Shown here piece by piece: positions 7,368 to 16,979 of a DNA stretch of 37,741 nucleotides. Location of the stretch: positions 1 through 37,741 of the forward strand of contig JAHXGO010000002.1 of NCBI GenBank assembly GCA_019923695.1. Direction: 5' to 3'. The position numbers and the translations under genes are program-made. Numbering within the stretch: position 1 is the first letter of the stretch; every line of letters starts with the position of its first letter. The notes under the pieces were generated by a model. It was given only the letters and a program-made list of their open reading frames with translations, had not been told where the DNA came from and searched no databases. The stretch comes from Candidatus Liptonbacteria bacterium. Lineage in GTDB: Bacteria; Patescibacteriota; Minisyncoccia; UBA6257; Colwellbacteraceae.

Positions 7368-8972
7368 CTATAACCTATCAGGCGAAACTTCGTAATAATT
7401 TAAAATAAACTGCGCCAATTCTCTAAAAGCCGGCATAATCGTCTGACTTGCAAAAATAGGTCCTTTCCCTTTATCCATTCTAATTAAAGCAATAAAACGC
7501 GGGTTATAAGCCGGAGCAAAACCAACAAAAGTATGAATTAATTCGTCAGTATATCCTCCTTTTTGAAAATCGGGAATCTGGGCTGTTCCAGTTTTTCCTG
7601 CTACGCTATAACCACTAATTTGGGCTGACCTAATTTCGTCAACCTTTGCAATCATCATTTCTGTTACCTGACGGCTGGTTTCTTCACTGATTACTCTTCC
7701 TAAACACTCTTGATTGCCCGCTAACAAATGAGGCTTGACCATTAACCCATTATTAGCAATTACATTTATAGCAGTTAAAAGTCTGATAGGAGTAACAGCA
7801 ATGCCTTGACCAAACGAAGCTGTCGCCAAATTAATATCTCTGCCATCTCTTAAGGTCCTTAAGTTGCCAGTTACTTCTCCCGGTAAATCAATGCCTGTTT
7901 TTTTATTTAAGCCAAAATTTTTCAAATAATCATAAAATACGCTCTTGCCTATTTGTTGGGCAACAAAAACAATACCGGTATTAATAGACTTTTCAATAAT
8001 TTTGCTCATATCGGTTTTTCCGTAAGCTCTAAAATCCCAATTTCTAATAGTTCTGTTGTTTAAAGTCACATAACCTTTATCGACGAATTCGGTATAAGGA
8101 GTAATTTTTCCAGTTTCAATGCCAATTGCCATTGTGATAGGTTTTAAAACCGAGCCAGGCTCATAAACACTTTGAACCGCCGGATTCAAAAAATTTTTGA
8201 CTTCAAGTTCTCCGAAATTATTAGGATCAAAATTAGGTAAAAAACTCATCGCTAAAATTTCTCCATTTTTCGGATTCATCACAATTATCATTCCAGATTC
8301 AGCTTTATGTTTAGCAACCGCGTCTCCCAAAATTTTTTCAGCTGCCGCCTGAATATTTCTATCTATGGTTAAATATATATCCTCCCCTTTTTTCGGAGGA
8401 ACTATTTTTTCACCCAAAATAACTCCGGGCTCGCCTTTTAAAATATGATTATAAAAAGATTCAATACCATAACGACCGGAATTTTCAGAAACAAAACCAA
8501 GGAGATGACTGGCCAATCTTTCGTTTGGATAAAAACGATAAGGCTCTTGGCTTATACCAATTCCTTTTAAATTAAGTTTTTGAATTTCTTGAGCTTGTTC
8601 TAAAGAAGCTTTTCTTAATATTATTTCATAAGGGTCTTTTTTATTTGAAATCCTTGATAAAATTTTTTTTTCTTCAATGTTTAAAACTTTTGCTAAAATT
8701 GAAGCGGTCTCATTAATGTTAACAATGTTTTTTGGAACGGCAAAAATTAAAGGATAATATTTTTTTACCGCCACTGGCACAGAGGCTTTATTTTTATCCG
8801 TGAAAAAAATATTTCCCCTTTCCGGTTCAAGGTCAAAAGCTAAACGCCGATGAGCTTCGGCTCTAACCATAAAATAATCTCCTCTGTTCAGTTGAAGATG
8901 ATAAAAATTCGCCAAAAGAACGGCATAAACTAAAGTAAAAATTATAAAAATCAGCGAGAAGCGAATTCCCAT
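7368..8972 (-). CDS. ftsI: Peptidoglycan D,D-transpeptidase FtsI (class B PBP)
   Basis: SVLK, SIN and KTGTAQ motifs; N-terminal TM; PBP dimerisation region. Confidence 0.92.
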   Translation of the reverse strand: MGIRFSLIFIIFTLVYAVLLANFYHLQLNRGDYFMVRAEAHRRLAFDLEPERGNIFFTDKNKASVPVAVKKYYPLIFAVPKNIVNINETASILAKVLNIEEKKILSRISNKKDPYEIILRKASLEQAQEIQKLNLKGIGISQEPYRFYPNERLASHLLGFVSENSGRYGIESFYNHILKGEPGVILGEKIVPPKKGEDIYLTIDRNIQAAAEKILGDAVAKHKAESGMIIVMNPKNGEILAMSFLPNFDPNNFGELEVKNFLNPAVQSVYEPGSVLKPITMAIGIETGKITPYTEFVDKGYVTLNNRTIRNWDFRAYGKTDMSKIIEKSINTGIVFVAQQIGKSVFYDYLKNFGLNKKTGIDLPGEVTGNLRTLRDGRDINLATASFGQGIAVTPIRLLTAINVIANNGLMVKPHLLAGNQECLGRVISEETSRQVTEMMIAKVDEIRSAQISGYSVAGKTGTAQIPDFQKGGYTDELIHTFVGFAPAYNPRFIALIRMDKGKGPIFASQTIMPAFRELAQFILNYYEVSPDRL

Positions 8973-9244
8973 TGGGGGTTTTTATCTTTTATTAAACCTT
9001 TTTCTTGAGCTAATATTTCTAAATTCTTGATATCCGTCAACCCAAATAAATTATTATTAAGTTCGGCATTTGAAAGCTTTAAATCCGCAATTTTATTCCC
9101 AAGCGAGTTTATTTCATGACGGTAAGTGACAGAATAAGCATAAAAAAAGACTGAAACAGCAAGGCCGACCAAAACCCCTCCTCCAAAAAATAAAATAAGG
9201 GTATCTAAAAAAGTTTTTTTTCTACTTGGTTGAATAACGGTCAT
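8951..9244 (-). CDS. FtsL-like septum protein
   Basis: Single N-terminal TM plus coiled-coil, between rsmH and ftsI. Confidence 0.65.
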   Translation of the reverse strand: MTVIQPSRKKTFLDTLILFFGGGVLVGLAVSVFFYAYSVTYRHEINSLGNKIADLKLSNAELNNNLFGLTDIKNLEILAQEKGLIKDKNPQWEFASR

Positions 9245-9271
9245 TTTTTTATTAATTATTTTAATTTTTCA

Positions 9272-10141
9272 TTAATTAATTTTTATCGCCCTTAATTTGG
9301 CTGATCTGCTCCGAGGATTATTTCTGATTTCCAAAAAATTTGGAACTAAGGGTTTTTGATTTATTAATTCAGCTTCTTCTTTTTGAACCATTTTTTTAAA
9401 TTGTTCTTTGACTATTTTGTCTTCAAGCGACTGAAAAGTAATAATCGCCACCCGGCCGCTTTTTTTAATAATTTCAGGCAAAATTGCTAAAACTTCCACT
9501 AAATTTTTCAATTCATTATTAATATAAATCCTAAAAGCCAAGAAAGTTTTTGTGGCCGGATGTATTTTCCCTCTTTTTGGGACAACCGACTCTATGACTC
9601 TAACTAAATCTTCTGTGGTTTCAATCCATTTTTTTCTTTCTGTTTTAAAAATAGCTTCGCTTATTCTTCCGGCATAACGCTCGTCGCTTAATCTAATAAT
9701 CTCAAAAATTTCTTGTCTACTTAATCGTCTTAAAGCTCTGTAAAGAGGTTCTGCTTTTTTATCGTAAGTCATTAGTAGCGGCTCGTTTCTCAAAAAACTA
9801 AATCCCCTTCCTGATTTTTCAAGTTGTTCAGAAGAAACGCCAAGATCCAATAAAAGACCGTCAGCTTTCGATAGTTTCTTTTTTTTCAAAACTTCTTTTA
9901 GTGCCGTGTAATTAGCTTTAACTAAAATAATTTTTGAACTATGATTCTGCCATTTTAATTTTGCCGCTCTTATCATTTCTTCGTCTAAGTCCAACCCCAA
10001 AAATATGCCATTAGGAGAAATTACTTTTAAAATTTCAAACGCATGTCCTCCTCCATCAATAGTGCCATCAATAAAAAAATCGCCGGGCTTAGGATTCAAT
10101 ATATTTATTACTTCTTGTAAAAGAACTGGTTTATGATTCAT
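9272..10141 (-). CDS. rsmH: 16S rRNA m4C1402 methyltransferase
   Basis: MNHKPVLLQEVINIL..FIDGTIDGGGHA..GLDLDEEMI; C-terminal NPRSRSAKLRAI. Confidence 0.95.
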   Translation of the reverse strand: MNHKPVLLQEVINILNPKPGDFFIDGTIDGGGHAFEILKVISPNGIFLGLDLDEEMIRAAKLKWQNHSSKIILVKANYTALKEVLKKKKLSKADGLLLDLGVSSEQLEKSGRGFSFLRNEPLLMTYDKKAEPLYRALRRLSRQEIFEIIRLSDERYAGRISEAIFKTERKKWIETTEDLVRVIESVVPKRGKIHPATKTFLAFRIYINNELKNLVEVLAILPEIIKKSGRVAIITFQSLEDKIVKEQFKKMVQKEEAELINQKPLVPNFLEIRNNPRSRSAKLRAIKIN

Positions 10142-10181
10142 ATTAAAATTTTACATTGTTATTTTTGATTTTATGAAATTT

Positions 10182-10613
10182 TTATATTCCCAGCGCCGAC
10201 AATTTTTCCGCTATTTCGTCAGAGGCGTTCTCGGTTTTTTCTTTGTATATTCTCCAGCTTTCTTTGTCCCAAATTTCAATTCGATTGTACAAACCGGCGA
10301 CTACAGACTCCTTTTCTAAATTAGCGTATTGTCTTAAATATTCAGGAAGCAAAACTCTGCCCTGATTATCCAGCTCACAATCAACAGCCCCGGCAAGCAT
10401 AAGTCTGACAAAAGCCCTTGAATTAGCTTGAGCTAAGGGCAAAGCAATAAGTTTTTGGGCTAAAACTTCCCAATCTTTTGAGGTAAAAATAAAAAGACAT
10501 CGATCTAATCCTTTAGTCACAATTGCCCCTTCTAAAAGCTGACTTCGAAATTTAACAGGAACGGCAATTCTACCTTTTAAATCAATATTGTGTTTGTATT
10601 CGCCTATAAACAT
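10182..10613 (-). CDS. mraZ: Transcriptional regulator MraZ
   Basis: MFIGEYKHNIDLKGRIAVPVKFR..DNQGRVLLPEYLR double AbrB-like motif. Confidence 0.95.
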   Translation of the reverse strand: MFIGEYKHNIDLKGRIAVPVKFRSQLLEGAIVTKGLDRCLFIFTSKDWEVLAQKLIALPLAQANSRAFVRLMLAGAVDCELDNQGRVLLPEYLRQYANLEKESVVAGLYNRIEIWDKESWRIYKEKTENASDEIAEKLSALGI

Positions 10614-10655
10614 ATTAAAAATTTTTTAATTTTACAGGGGTTTAATAGTTTAAAG

Positions 10656-10705
10656 TTATCCACAGAAATAACCAGTTCTCCACATAGTTATCCACAATTC
10701 CCCAC
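10656..10705. promoter_or_regulatory. Repeated (T/C)CCAC / TTATCCACA motifs upstream of mraZ: MraZ boxes and/or DnaA boxes
   Basis: TCCAC at 10659, 10679 and 10691, CCCAC at 10701; TTATCCACA at 10656 and 10688 (another at 10805). Confidence 0.55.
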
Positions 10706-10989
10706 TTTTATTAGAATCCTATTCTATTCCTTGTCTTAAGTCAAAGTTTAAACAAAACCCTAAAAAAATGAGTATTTTAAAGGATTTTTAAACAATTTAT
10801 AAAATTATCCACATGTGCTAAACAAACTTTTTTATAACCAACTAACGAATTTATAATTTAATATGTTTCTATAAAATATATTTTGAACAAAAACGCCAAG
10901 TATCCACTTTACTATATGGTTTCAATTTCATTTCTATTACGCAAAAACACGCAAAAAAAACATAAAAATACCGCTAATCTAAAATACAA

Positions 10990-11013
10990 ACCACTATGCT
11001 ATAGCATAGTGGT
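10990..11013. repeat. Perfect 24-bp palindrome
   Basis: ACCACTATGCTATAGCATAGTGGT. Confidence 0.9.
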
Positions 11014-11122
11014 CAAAAAATATAAAAATAAATCTCATTAAAAACGGAATAATTTAAACATAGCGAACTTTAGACTTAATGTAGTTCTCCATAAAGAATC
11101 GGAGATCTAATATATTAAAAAA

Positions 11123-11833
11123 TTAAAATTTTAAATATTTAAACCATCTTTCGTAAAGCTCTTTGGTCGCTCTTAAATCTCTAACATTATATCGAGCAAT
11201 ATCCAAAAATTTTTTTTCGGAAAAAAGTTTAGCTACTTCGTCTCCAGTTGTCCCGCCAACCTTGGGACTTGGGATATTAAACGCCCTACTCCATAAATGA
11301 AGATTCCCCTTTTTTCTTACAGCTCCGTAAAAACTTAATTGGTCCATAAGATCAACATGTATAACTCCAAATTTTTGACGTTCAAGATAACGATTTGACA
11401 TTAAATCTTTAGTCGACTTTATCCCCAAAATAGCAGAACGAATCATAATAAAAGGAGCATCAAATCCCCTGCCGTTAAAACTTATAAATTCGTCGTACTT
11501 TTCCGCTATCTGCCAAAATTGGTTTAAAATTTCCAGCTCGGACATCTGCTTAAATTTAATATTATCCTCAACAAAGTCTTCAATTTGCTTTCCGGGCGCC
11601 TGAAAATAAACCCCGCCTTGATTTTTTTCCGAATCTAAAATACCCAAAGAAACAATTTCCCCGGTTAAAGGTGAAAACCCCAAACCGCTTATTATATCCT
11701 CCAGGGCGCTATCGTATTCCTCTTCGTTTAATGATTCTTTTTTAAGCCAATTAGTCAAAAAAAATTTTGTGGTTTCATCAATAGAGCCGAAATCTTCGCC
11801 CACAGTTTCAATATCAAAAATAAGTTTTGGCAT
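11123..11833 (-). CDS. Predicted PolB-related 3'-5' exonuclease (DNA_B_exo2-like)
   Basis: LIFDIETVG..FISFNGRGFDAPFI..YNVRDLRATKELY exonuclease motifs. Confidence 0.8.
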   Translation of the reverse strand: MPKLIFDIETVGEDFGSIDETTKFFLTNWLKKESLNEEEYDSALEDIISGLGFSPLTGEIVSLGILDSEKNQGGVYFQAPGKQIEDFVEDNIKFKQMSELEILNQFWQIAEKYDEFISFNGRGFDAPFIMIRSAILGIKSTKDLMSNRYLERQKFGVIHVDLMDQLSFYGAVRKKGNLHLWSRAFNIPSPKVGGTTGDEVAKLFSEKKFLDIARYNVRDLRATKELYERWFKYLKF

Positions 11834-11850
11834 ACTTTTATAAATTTTAA

Positions 11851-12246
11851 TTAAAGCTCTATCTGACAGCCGCTAACTTGACTTAATTTTTCAAAGTTTT
11901 GGAGACCAACTAATCTTTCATTGTTAGGAAAAACCCAAGTTGGAAAATTATTAATTTTTTTATCAATACATTTTTGAGGCTCTAACCTACAATTAACATA
12001 ATTAATAAAACGAAAAGATTGACTAAACATTCTCCTTTGTTCTTTACAGGCCGGACAAAAATCATTGCCATACATAATAATTCCAGTTTTACTTAAGCAA
12101 TCAGCGAATTTATCTATTTTCGAAATAGGCAAATTATCAACGATTTCTTGATTTTTATTTTGACTAAAAACATAAAACGAAACAATAACCCCAACTAACA
12201 AAATCAAGATTAAAGCGATTGCAAAGATAATTATTTTTTTATTCAT
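11851..12246 (-). CDS. Membrane-anchored thioredoxin-like protein
   Basis: N-terminal TM, MYGNDFCPACKEQ active site, NFPTWVF cis-Pro loop. Confidence 0.8.
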   Translation of the reverse strand: MNKKIIIFAIALILILLVGVIVSFYVFSQNKNQEIVDNLPISKIDKFADCLSKTGIIMYGNDFCPACKEQRRMFSQSFRFINYVNCRLEPQKCIDKKINNFPTWVFPNNERLVGLQNFEKLSQVSGCQIEL

Positions 12247-12277
12247 ATTATTTATTTTTTAAAATTATTTTCCTTAT

Positions 12278-12778
12278 TTATTCATCGCAACAATCAACAA
12301 GTTTATTAACTATATCTTCTAAACTCCAAGCCTTGTCTTCTTTAGCAACTTTTTTAATATCTGTAATGTTGATAAGTTTTAATTTTAACCCCCAAAATAA
12401 AGAATAAAGTTTATAGGCGTAAGAAAAAATTTTTTGAGCTTCTTCTTTTTTACCGTCACTATAAAGCTTTGTCCCAACCTCCATCAGTCTCATTGTCGCC
12501 GCTAAAAGATGTTTTGCGGCGCACCAAGTCTCACCTTCATGTTTTTCAATCATTCTGGCAAGAAGTTCTTTTCTTAATGACCGTGTTTCATCAAGCAAAT
12601 TATAATAACTTGGATCTTCAGTGCGACTGGCGGTAAAGAAAAAATGTTCTTCAAGACTTATTAAATTCATAATAGCAATACTTAAGTCCTCTTCTGACGA
12701 AAGGTCAATATCTTTTTTCTGATTAAAGTCCTTTATTTTCTCAAGAAGTTTTTCCAACCCGCCTTTTTTATCTTCCAT
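12278..12778 (-). CDS. Conserved-looking helical protein of unknown function
   Basis: 166 aa, helix-rich, C-terminal DCCDE, between thioredoxin-like and CcdA-like genes. Confidence 0.55.
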   Translation of the reverse strand: MEDKKGGLEKLLEKIKDFNQKKDIDLSSEEDLSIAIMNLISLEEHFFFTASRTEDPSYYNLLDETRSLRKELLARMIEKHEGETWCAAKHLLAATMRLMEVGTKLYSDGKKEEAQKIFSYAYKLYSLFWGLKLKLINITDIKKVAKEDKAWSLEDIVNKLVDCCDE

Positions 12779-12791
12779 AATAAAAATTTAA

Positions 12792-13595
12792 TTAAAACTT
12801 AATAAAAAAAATTATAACCCCTAAAATGATCATTGCCAAGCCGGCAAAAACTTGGCGTTTTAACGAGCTTTTTTCTTTCCATTTATTAATAATCTCCAAA
12901 AACTTTTTGTCCAAAGCCAAAAAAAGAACTATTACAAGAGGAAGAACAAAAATAAGGTTATAAACTAAAAGATACCCAACCCCCTGTAAAAAAGTAGCCC
13001 TATCGCTTAAAAAAGCTAAAATCGCTAAATAAACCATCCCCGTGCAAGGAAACTCAAAAACTCCAACCAAAGACCCTAAAACAAAAGCCGCGCCAACTGA
13101 ACCCTTTTGTATCAAAACGGCGATTCGTTGGTGAATAAAAGAAGGAACCTTCAATTTTACCGGGGACTTAACCCAAAAAACATTTATTAAACTAATTGAA
13201 CCAGCAAGTATCAAAAAAATAGAAGCGAATTTGGAAAGTATCCCTGAAGGCAGATTTAAATGTCCGATGATATTAAGAAAACCAAGCCCTATGAGAAAAT
13301 AAGTTATAAATATCCCCAAAATATAAGAAATTCCTATTTTAAAAATATTCATTTTCAAAGTCCCCAAGGATAAAAGAAAAGCAACACTAACAAGCAAAAT
13401 CGAAATAGCGCAAGGATTTATTGAATCAATAAAAGCGGCGACGCTGACTAAAAGAAAAAAAGCCTTAGGATTATACAAATAATCATCAAGATTCCCATCT
13501 CTGGGAAGAAAATTTTCATTAAAAAGAAAAGCTCCGAATAAAATAATGAAAAAAAGAACTGTTATTATTAAAATTTTTCTTTGTATAAATTTCAT
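12792..13595 (-). CDS. CcdA/DsbD-family transmembrane thiol-disulfide transporter
   Basis: INPCAISILLVSVAFLLSLG and VFEFPCTGMVYLAIL paired Cys-Pro-type motifs in a multi-TM protein. Confidence 0.8.
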   Translation of the reverse strand: MKFIQRKILIITVLFFIILFGAFLFNENFLPRDGNLDDYLYNPKAFFLLVSVAAFIDSINPCAISILLVSVAFLLSLGTLKMNIFKIGISYILGIFITYFLIGLGFLNIIGHLNLPSGILSKFASIFLILAGSISLINVFWVKSPVKLKVPSFIHQRIAVLIQKGSVGAAFVLGSLVGVFEFPCTGMVYLAILAFLSDRATFLQGVGYLLVYNLIFVLPLVIVLFLALDKKFLEIINKWKEKSSLKRQVFAGLAMIILGVIIFFIKF

Positions 13596-13900
13596 AATAA
13601 AATGAAGCTTTGATATTGAATATGAATCTTATTTAAAAGATTTTGATATAACCTCTAAAAAGACGCATAAAATATAGTAAATTAACTCAATCGTCAGATT
13701 AAAAAAATTTTTATGGCATTTTATGTCGAACTATCTCCCCCTTAAAATATCAAACAATTGGGCCAAATCGCCATACTATTAAAAAGTATTATACCATTTT
13801 CAGAAAAAATCGCCAGTATGATAAAACAAAGCTTAACATATTGAGTTTATATTTCACTATGACAAACTTTAGTTTAATATAAAATATACAATCCTTAATA

Positions 13901-14659
13901 TTACAAAGTTAAAACTTTTGGGCCTGATTTTGTAACAGCAATTGTATGTTCAAAATGAGCTGATAAACTTCTGTCGCTGGTGATAAAACTTCCATCATCA
14001 AGTTCTAAAATGATAGAAGAACCCAAACTAAACATCGGTTCAAGAGCAATAACCATTCCCTCGACAAGAGTCATTCCTTTTCCTTTTTCTCCAAAATTAT
14101 AAACCATCGGCTCTTCATGAGGATAAAAACCAACTCCATGACCGCCTAACCCCCTAATAACATTAACTCTATTTTTCCGGGCAACTTTTTCAATTGCCGC
14201 GCCAACATCGCCAAGTTGATTTCCGATTTTTAAGACTTTAATACCAGCTGTTAAGGCCTGTTTTGTTGCTTTAATTAAACGACAAACATCAGAAGAAGCC
14301 GAACCAATTATCAAAGTTGTTGCGGCATCGCTAATAAGTCCTTTATATTTTATACCAACATCAATTTTCAATAAGTCCCTATCTTTTAAAACATAATCAT
14401 CGGGAATACCATGAACAACGGTTTCATTTAACGATAAACAAATATGGCCGGGAAAACCATAACGACTGCCTAAAGGTCTGTAATACAAAAAAGCTGATTC
14501 CGCTTTTTTTGATTTAATTATTTCAGCCGCTAATTTATCAAGCTCGATTAAACTAACCCCAATTTTCGCGGCTTTGCGTAGTTTTTTTAAAACTAAAGAC
14601 AAAATTCGTCCGGACTTTCTTATCCCATCTATCTCTTTTTTATTTTTTAGAAGAACCAT
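13901..14659 (-). CDS. map: Type I methionine aminopeptidase
   Basis: HICLSLNETVVHGIPDD, DVGIKYKGLISDAATT, GHGVGFYPHEEP. Confidence 0.95.
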   Translation of the reverse strand: MVLLKNKKEIDGIRKSGRILSLVLKKLRKAAKIGVSLIELDKLAAEIIKSKKAESAFLYYRPLGSRYGFPGHICLSLNETVVHGIPDDYVLKDRDLLKIDVGIKYKGLISDAATTLIIGSASSDVCRLIKATKQALTAGIKVLKIGNQLGDVGAAIEKVARKNRVNVIRGLGGHGVGFYPHEEPMVYNFGEKGKGMTLVEGMVIALEPMFSLGSSIILELDDGSFITSDRSLSAHFEHTIAVTKSGPKVLTL

Positions 14660-14665
14660 AAAAAT

Positions 14666-15313
14666 TTACAATTCGTGATTAACGGATAATCTAAAATTCA
14701 GTTTTTTTAAATTTTCAATAATTAATTTAGTAACTTTAGACGGAGAAGGGGTTCCGTCTATTTTTATTAATTTATATCTCTGTTTTTTTAAAATACTAAA
14801 AATGGGTAAAAGATTAGTATTATATACTTGAAATCTTAATTTGATTTTTTCTATCTTGTCGTCCTCTCTGCCTCTTTTGCTGTTTCTTTTTATAGATTCA
14901 TTTAAACTAATATTTATCCAAACAATAAAAATGTTCTTTTTTTCAATTGTTTTTTCTAAAAATTCAAATAAACCCTTTGTCCTTCTGTCGCCAAAAGCCT
15001 GATAATAAGATCGAGGAATTCCCGTTATGACAAGCCCCCTGTTTTGTTTTACTCCGCCTTGTTGGTTAAAAAGTTTTTTGATTTCTTTTTTAACAATTCT
15101 TAAAAGCCAACTATGGTTAACCAACCCCCCTGCCAAAGACAAACTCCTTTGTTGTTTTATAAAAGGATTTTGAAGTTTTTTAGGATCTTCAAATATTGTT
15201 CTAAGATAAGAACCAGCGTCAAAATAACCAAATTTGAATTTTTTTGCCAAAAACTCTCCTTGGGTGTTTTTCCCCGAACCCGGAGGTCCTAAAATAATTA
15301 AAACTGACTGCAT
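14666..15313 (-). CDS. adk: Adenylate kinase-like NMP kinase (divergent)
   Basis: P-loop GPPGSGKNTQ, GIPRSYYQA, RGREDD; located between secY and map. Confidence 0.8.
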   Translation of the reverse strand: MQSVLIILGPPGSGKNTQGEFLAKKFKFGYFDAGSYLRTIFEDPKKLQNPFIKQQRSLSLAGGLVNHSWLLRIVKKEIKKLFNQQGGVKQNRGLVITGIPRSYYQAFGDRRTKGLFEFLEKTIEKKNIFIVWINISLNESIKRNSKRGREDDKIEKIKLRFQVYNTNLLPIFSILKKQRYKLIKIDGTPSPSKVTKLIIENLKKLNFRLSVNHEL

Positions 15314-15376
15314 AAATAAATTATAGCATATCAAAGCTTCGCTTCGATATAGTGAATCTCGTTCAATATATCAAAC

Positions 15377-15402
15377 CACCACTATGCTATAGCATAGTGG
15401 TG
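15377..15402. repeat. Perfect 26-bp palindrome
   Basis: CACCACTATGCTATAGCATAGTGGTG. Confidence 0.9.
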
Positions 15403-15437
15403 TACCGCTCGATATATCGAACCTGCGGTTCAAAAAT

Positions 15438-16718
15438 TTAAGTAAATTCTTCGTATTCCCTGATTTTTAATTCAGAATCAATTTTTTTAGTAATTTCTAA
15501 AGCAACGGCAACCACAATCAATAAAGCCGTGCCGCCGATAGTAAGATTAGGTAGGTCAGTTAAAAATTGAGTAATAATCGGTAAAATAGCAACAAAACCA
15601 AGGAACACTGCGCCAAACAAAGTAATTCTGCTAATAACCGAAGAAAGATAACTTATGGTTGGCGGCCCCGGCCTAACCCCCGGAAGAAAACCACCGCTTC
15701 TCTGAAGATTTTTAGCAATTTCTTTGGGATTAAAAACAATCGCAGTATAAAAATAAGTAAAAATAAAAACCAAAATAAAATATAAAATTCCATAAATAAG
15801 ATTATTATTTTGAATTTTAGTGAAAAACTCAAGTATCCTTTCTCCGGCAACAGGAGAAATTCCGGATAAAACCTGACCAATAAATTGGGGAAATATTAAA
15901 ACCGAAACCGCAAAAATAATTGGAATAACGCCGGCCTGATTTAATTTTAATGGTAAATAAGTTGAAACTCCTCCGTAAACCCGATTCCCCCTTATTCTTT
16001 TCGCATAAGAAACAGGGATTTTTCTTTCGGCAGCGTTAATAATAGTAATACCTACTATAACAGCCAAAGCTAAAATAGCAAAAATTAAAATCATATCAAG
16101 CCTCAATATACCCAAACGAAAATTCTCTAAACCGCCGCCTAAGGACATCGGTAAACCGCTGACAATCCCCGCAAAAATAATTAATGAAACTCCACTTCCT
16201 AACTGCTGTTTATTGATTAACTCTCCAAGCCATAAAATAACCATTGAACCAGCAGTAATAACAATCACATTACCTAAAACATTTAATAAAGCGGTTTCGG
16301 CAAATATTCCTTGAGCGGAAAGAAATCTCAAAAAACCGAAGGATTGAAGCGCGGCTAAAGGGACAGTCAGCAAGCGTCCTAAGCGTTCAAATTTTTCCCG
16401 GCCAATAGCTCCTTCTTCATAAAAAATTTCTTTTAATTTAGGGAAGACAACGGTTAAAAGCTGAAGAATAATTGTCGCGGTAATATAAGGAGCAACCCCA
16501 AGCATAGCAATTGAAAGATTCCCCAATGCTCCGCCAGAAAAAATATTTAAATAACCAAGCATCTGATTGCCAGCAACTAATTCTCTTAACCTCTCTTCGT
16601 TTATGCCGGGAATAGGAATAGCGATAAAAATCCTAAAAACAATAAGAAGAAAAATAATTATAAGAATTTTTTTTCTTAAATCTGGAATTTTAAAAACTTG
16701 CTTAATTTTTTCAAACAT
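15438..16718 (-). CDS. secY: Preprotein translocase subunit SecY
   Basis: FRIFIAIPIPGIN..GVAPYITATIILQLL..LNQAGVIPIIFA..GVRPGPPT. Confidence 0.96.
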   Translation of the reverse strand: MFEKIKQVFKIPDLRKKILIIIFLLIVFRIFIAIPIPGINEERLRELVAGNQMLGYLNIFSGGALGNLSIAMLGVAPYITATIILQLLTVVFPKLKEIFYEEGAIGREKFERLGRLLTVPLAALQSFGFLRFLSAQGIFAETALLNVLGNVIVITAGSMVILWLGELINKQQLGSGVSLIIFAGIVSGLPMSLGGGLENFRLGILRLDMILIFAILALAVIVGITIINAAERKIPVSYAKRIRGNRVYGGVSTYLPLKLNQAGVIPIIFAVSVLIFPQFIGQVLSGISPVAGERILEFFTKIQNNNLIYGILYFILVFIFTYFYTAIVFNPKEIAKNLQRSGGFLPGVRPGPPTISYLSSVISRITLFGAVFLGFVAILPIITQFLTDLPNLTIGGTALLIVVAVALEITKKIDSELKIREYEEFT

Positions 16719-16741
16719 CTTTTTACTCTTTGCTTTGCGGT

Positions 16742-16927
16742 TTATTTTTTGCCTCTTAACTTCGGAAGTCTTAAGACAAATTCGCGTTCAGCTGGGCGAA
16801 TACGGTGGCCAGCCCGAGATTTCTGTCCTTTAAGACCGCGACCGCAATAATTCCCTTTTTTCCCTCCGCGGCCAATTCTTTTTTTAGGTTTATTTTTATA
16901 AATTGGTTGAAGCTCGTGTAATTGCAT
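16742..16927 (-). CDS. rplO: Truncated 50S ribosomal protein L15 (61 aa)
   Basis: MQLHELQPIYKNKPKKRIGRGGKKGNYCGRGLKGQKSRAGHRIRPAEREFVLRLPKLRGKK; canonical locus before secY. Confidence 0.85.
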   Translation of the reverse strand: MQLHELQPIYKNKPKKRIGRGGKKGNYCGRGLKGQKSRAGHRIRPAEREFVLRLPKLRGKK

Positions 16928-16979
16928 AATGATAATTTAAAATATAAATATTAAAAAATAAATGTTTGAATTTTCAATT

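Noticed and set aside
10620-10820. Replication origin from clustered TTATCCACA boxes
   Set aside because: No dnaA/dnaN adjacency or clear DUE architecture; MraZ-operator interpretation is equally good. GC-skew would be needed.
15653-15880. 75-aa ORF inside secY
   Set aside because: Out-of-frame shadow ORF within a well-supported secY.
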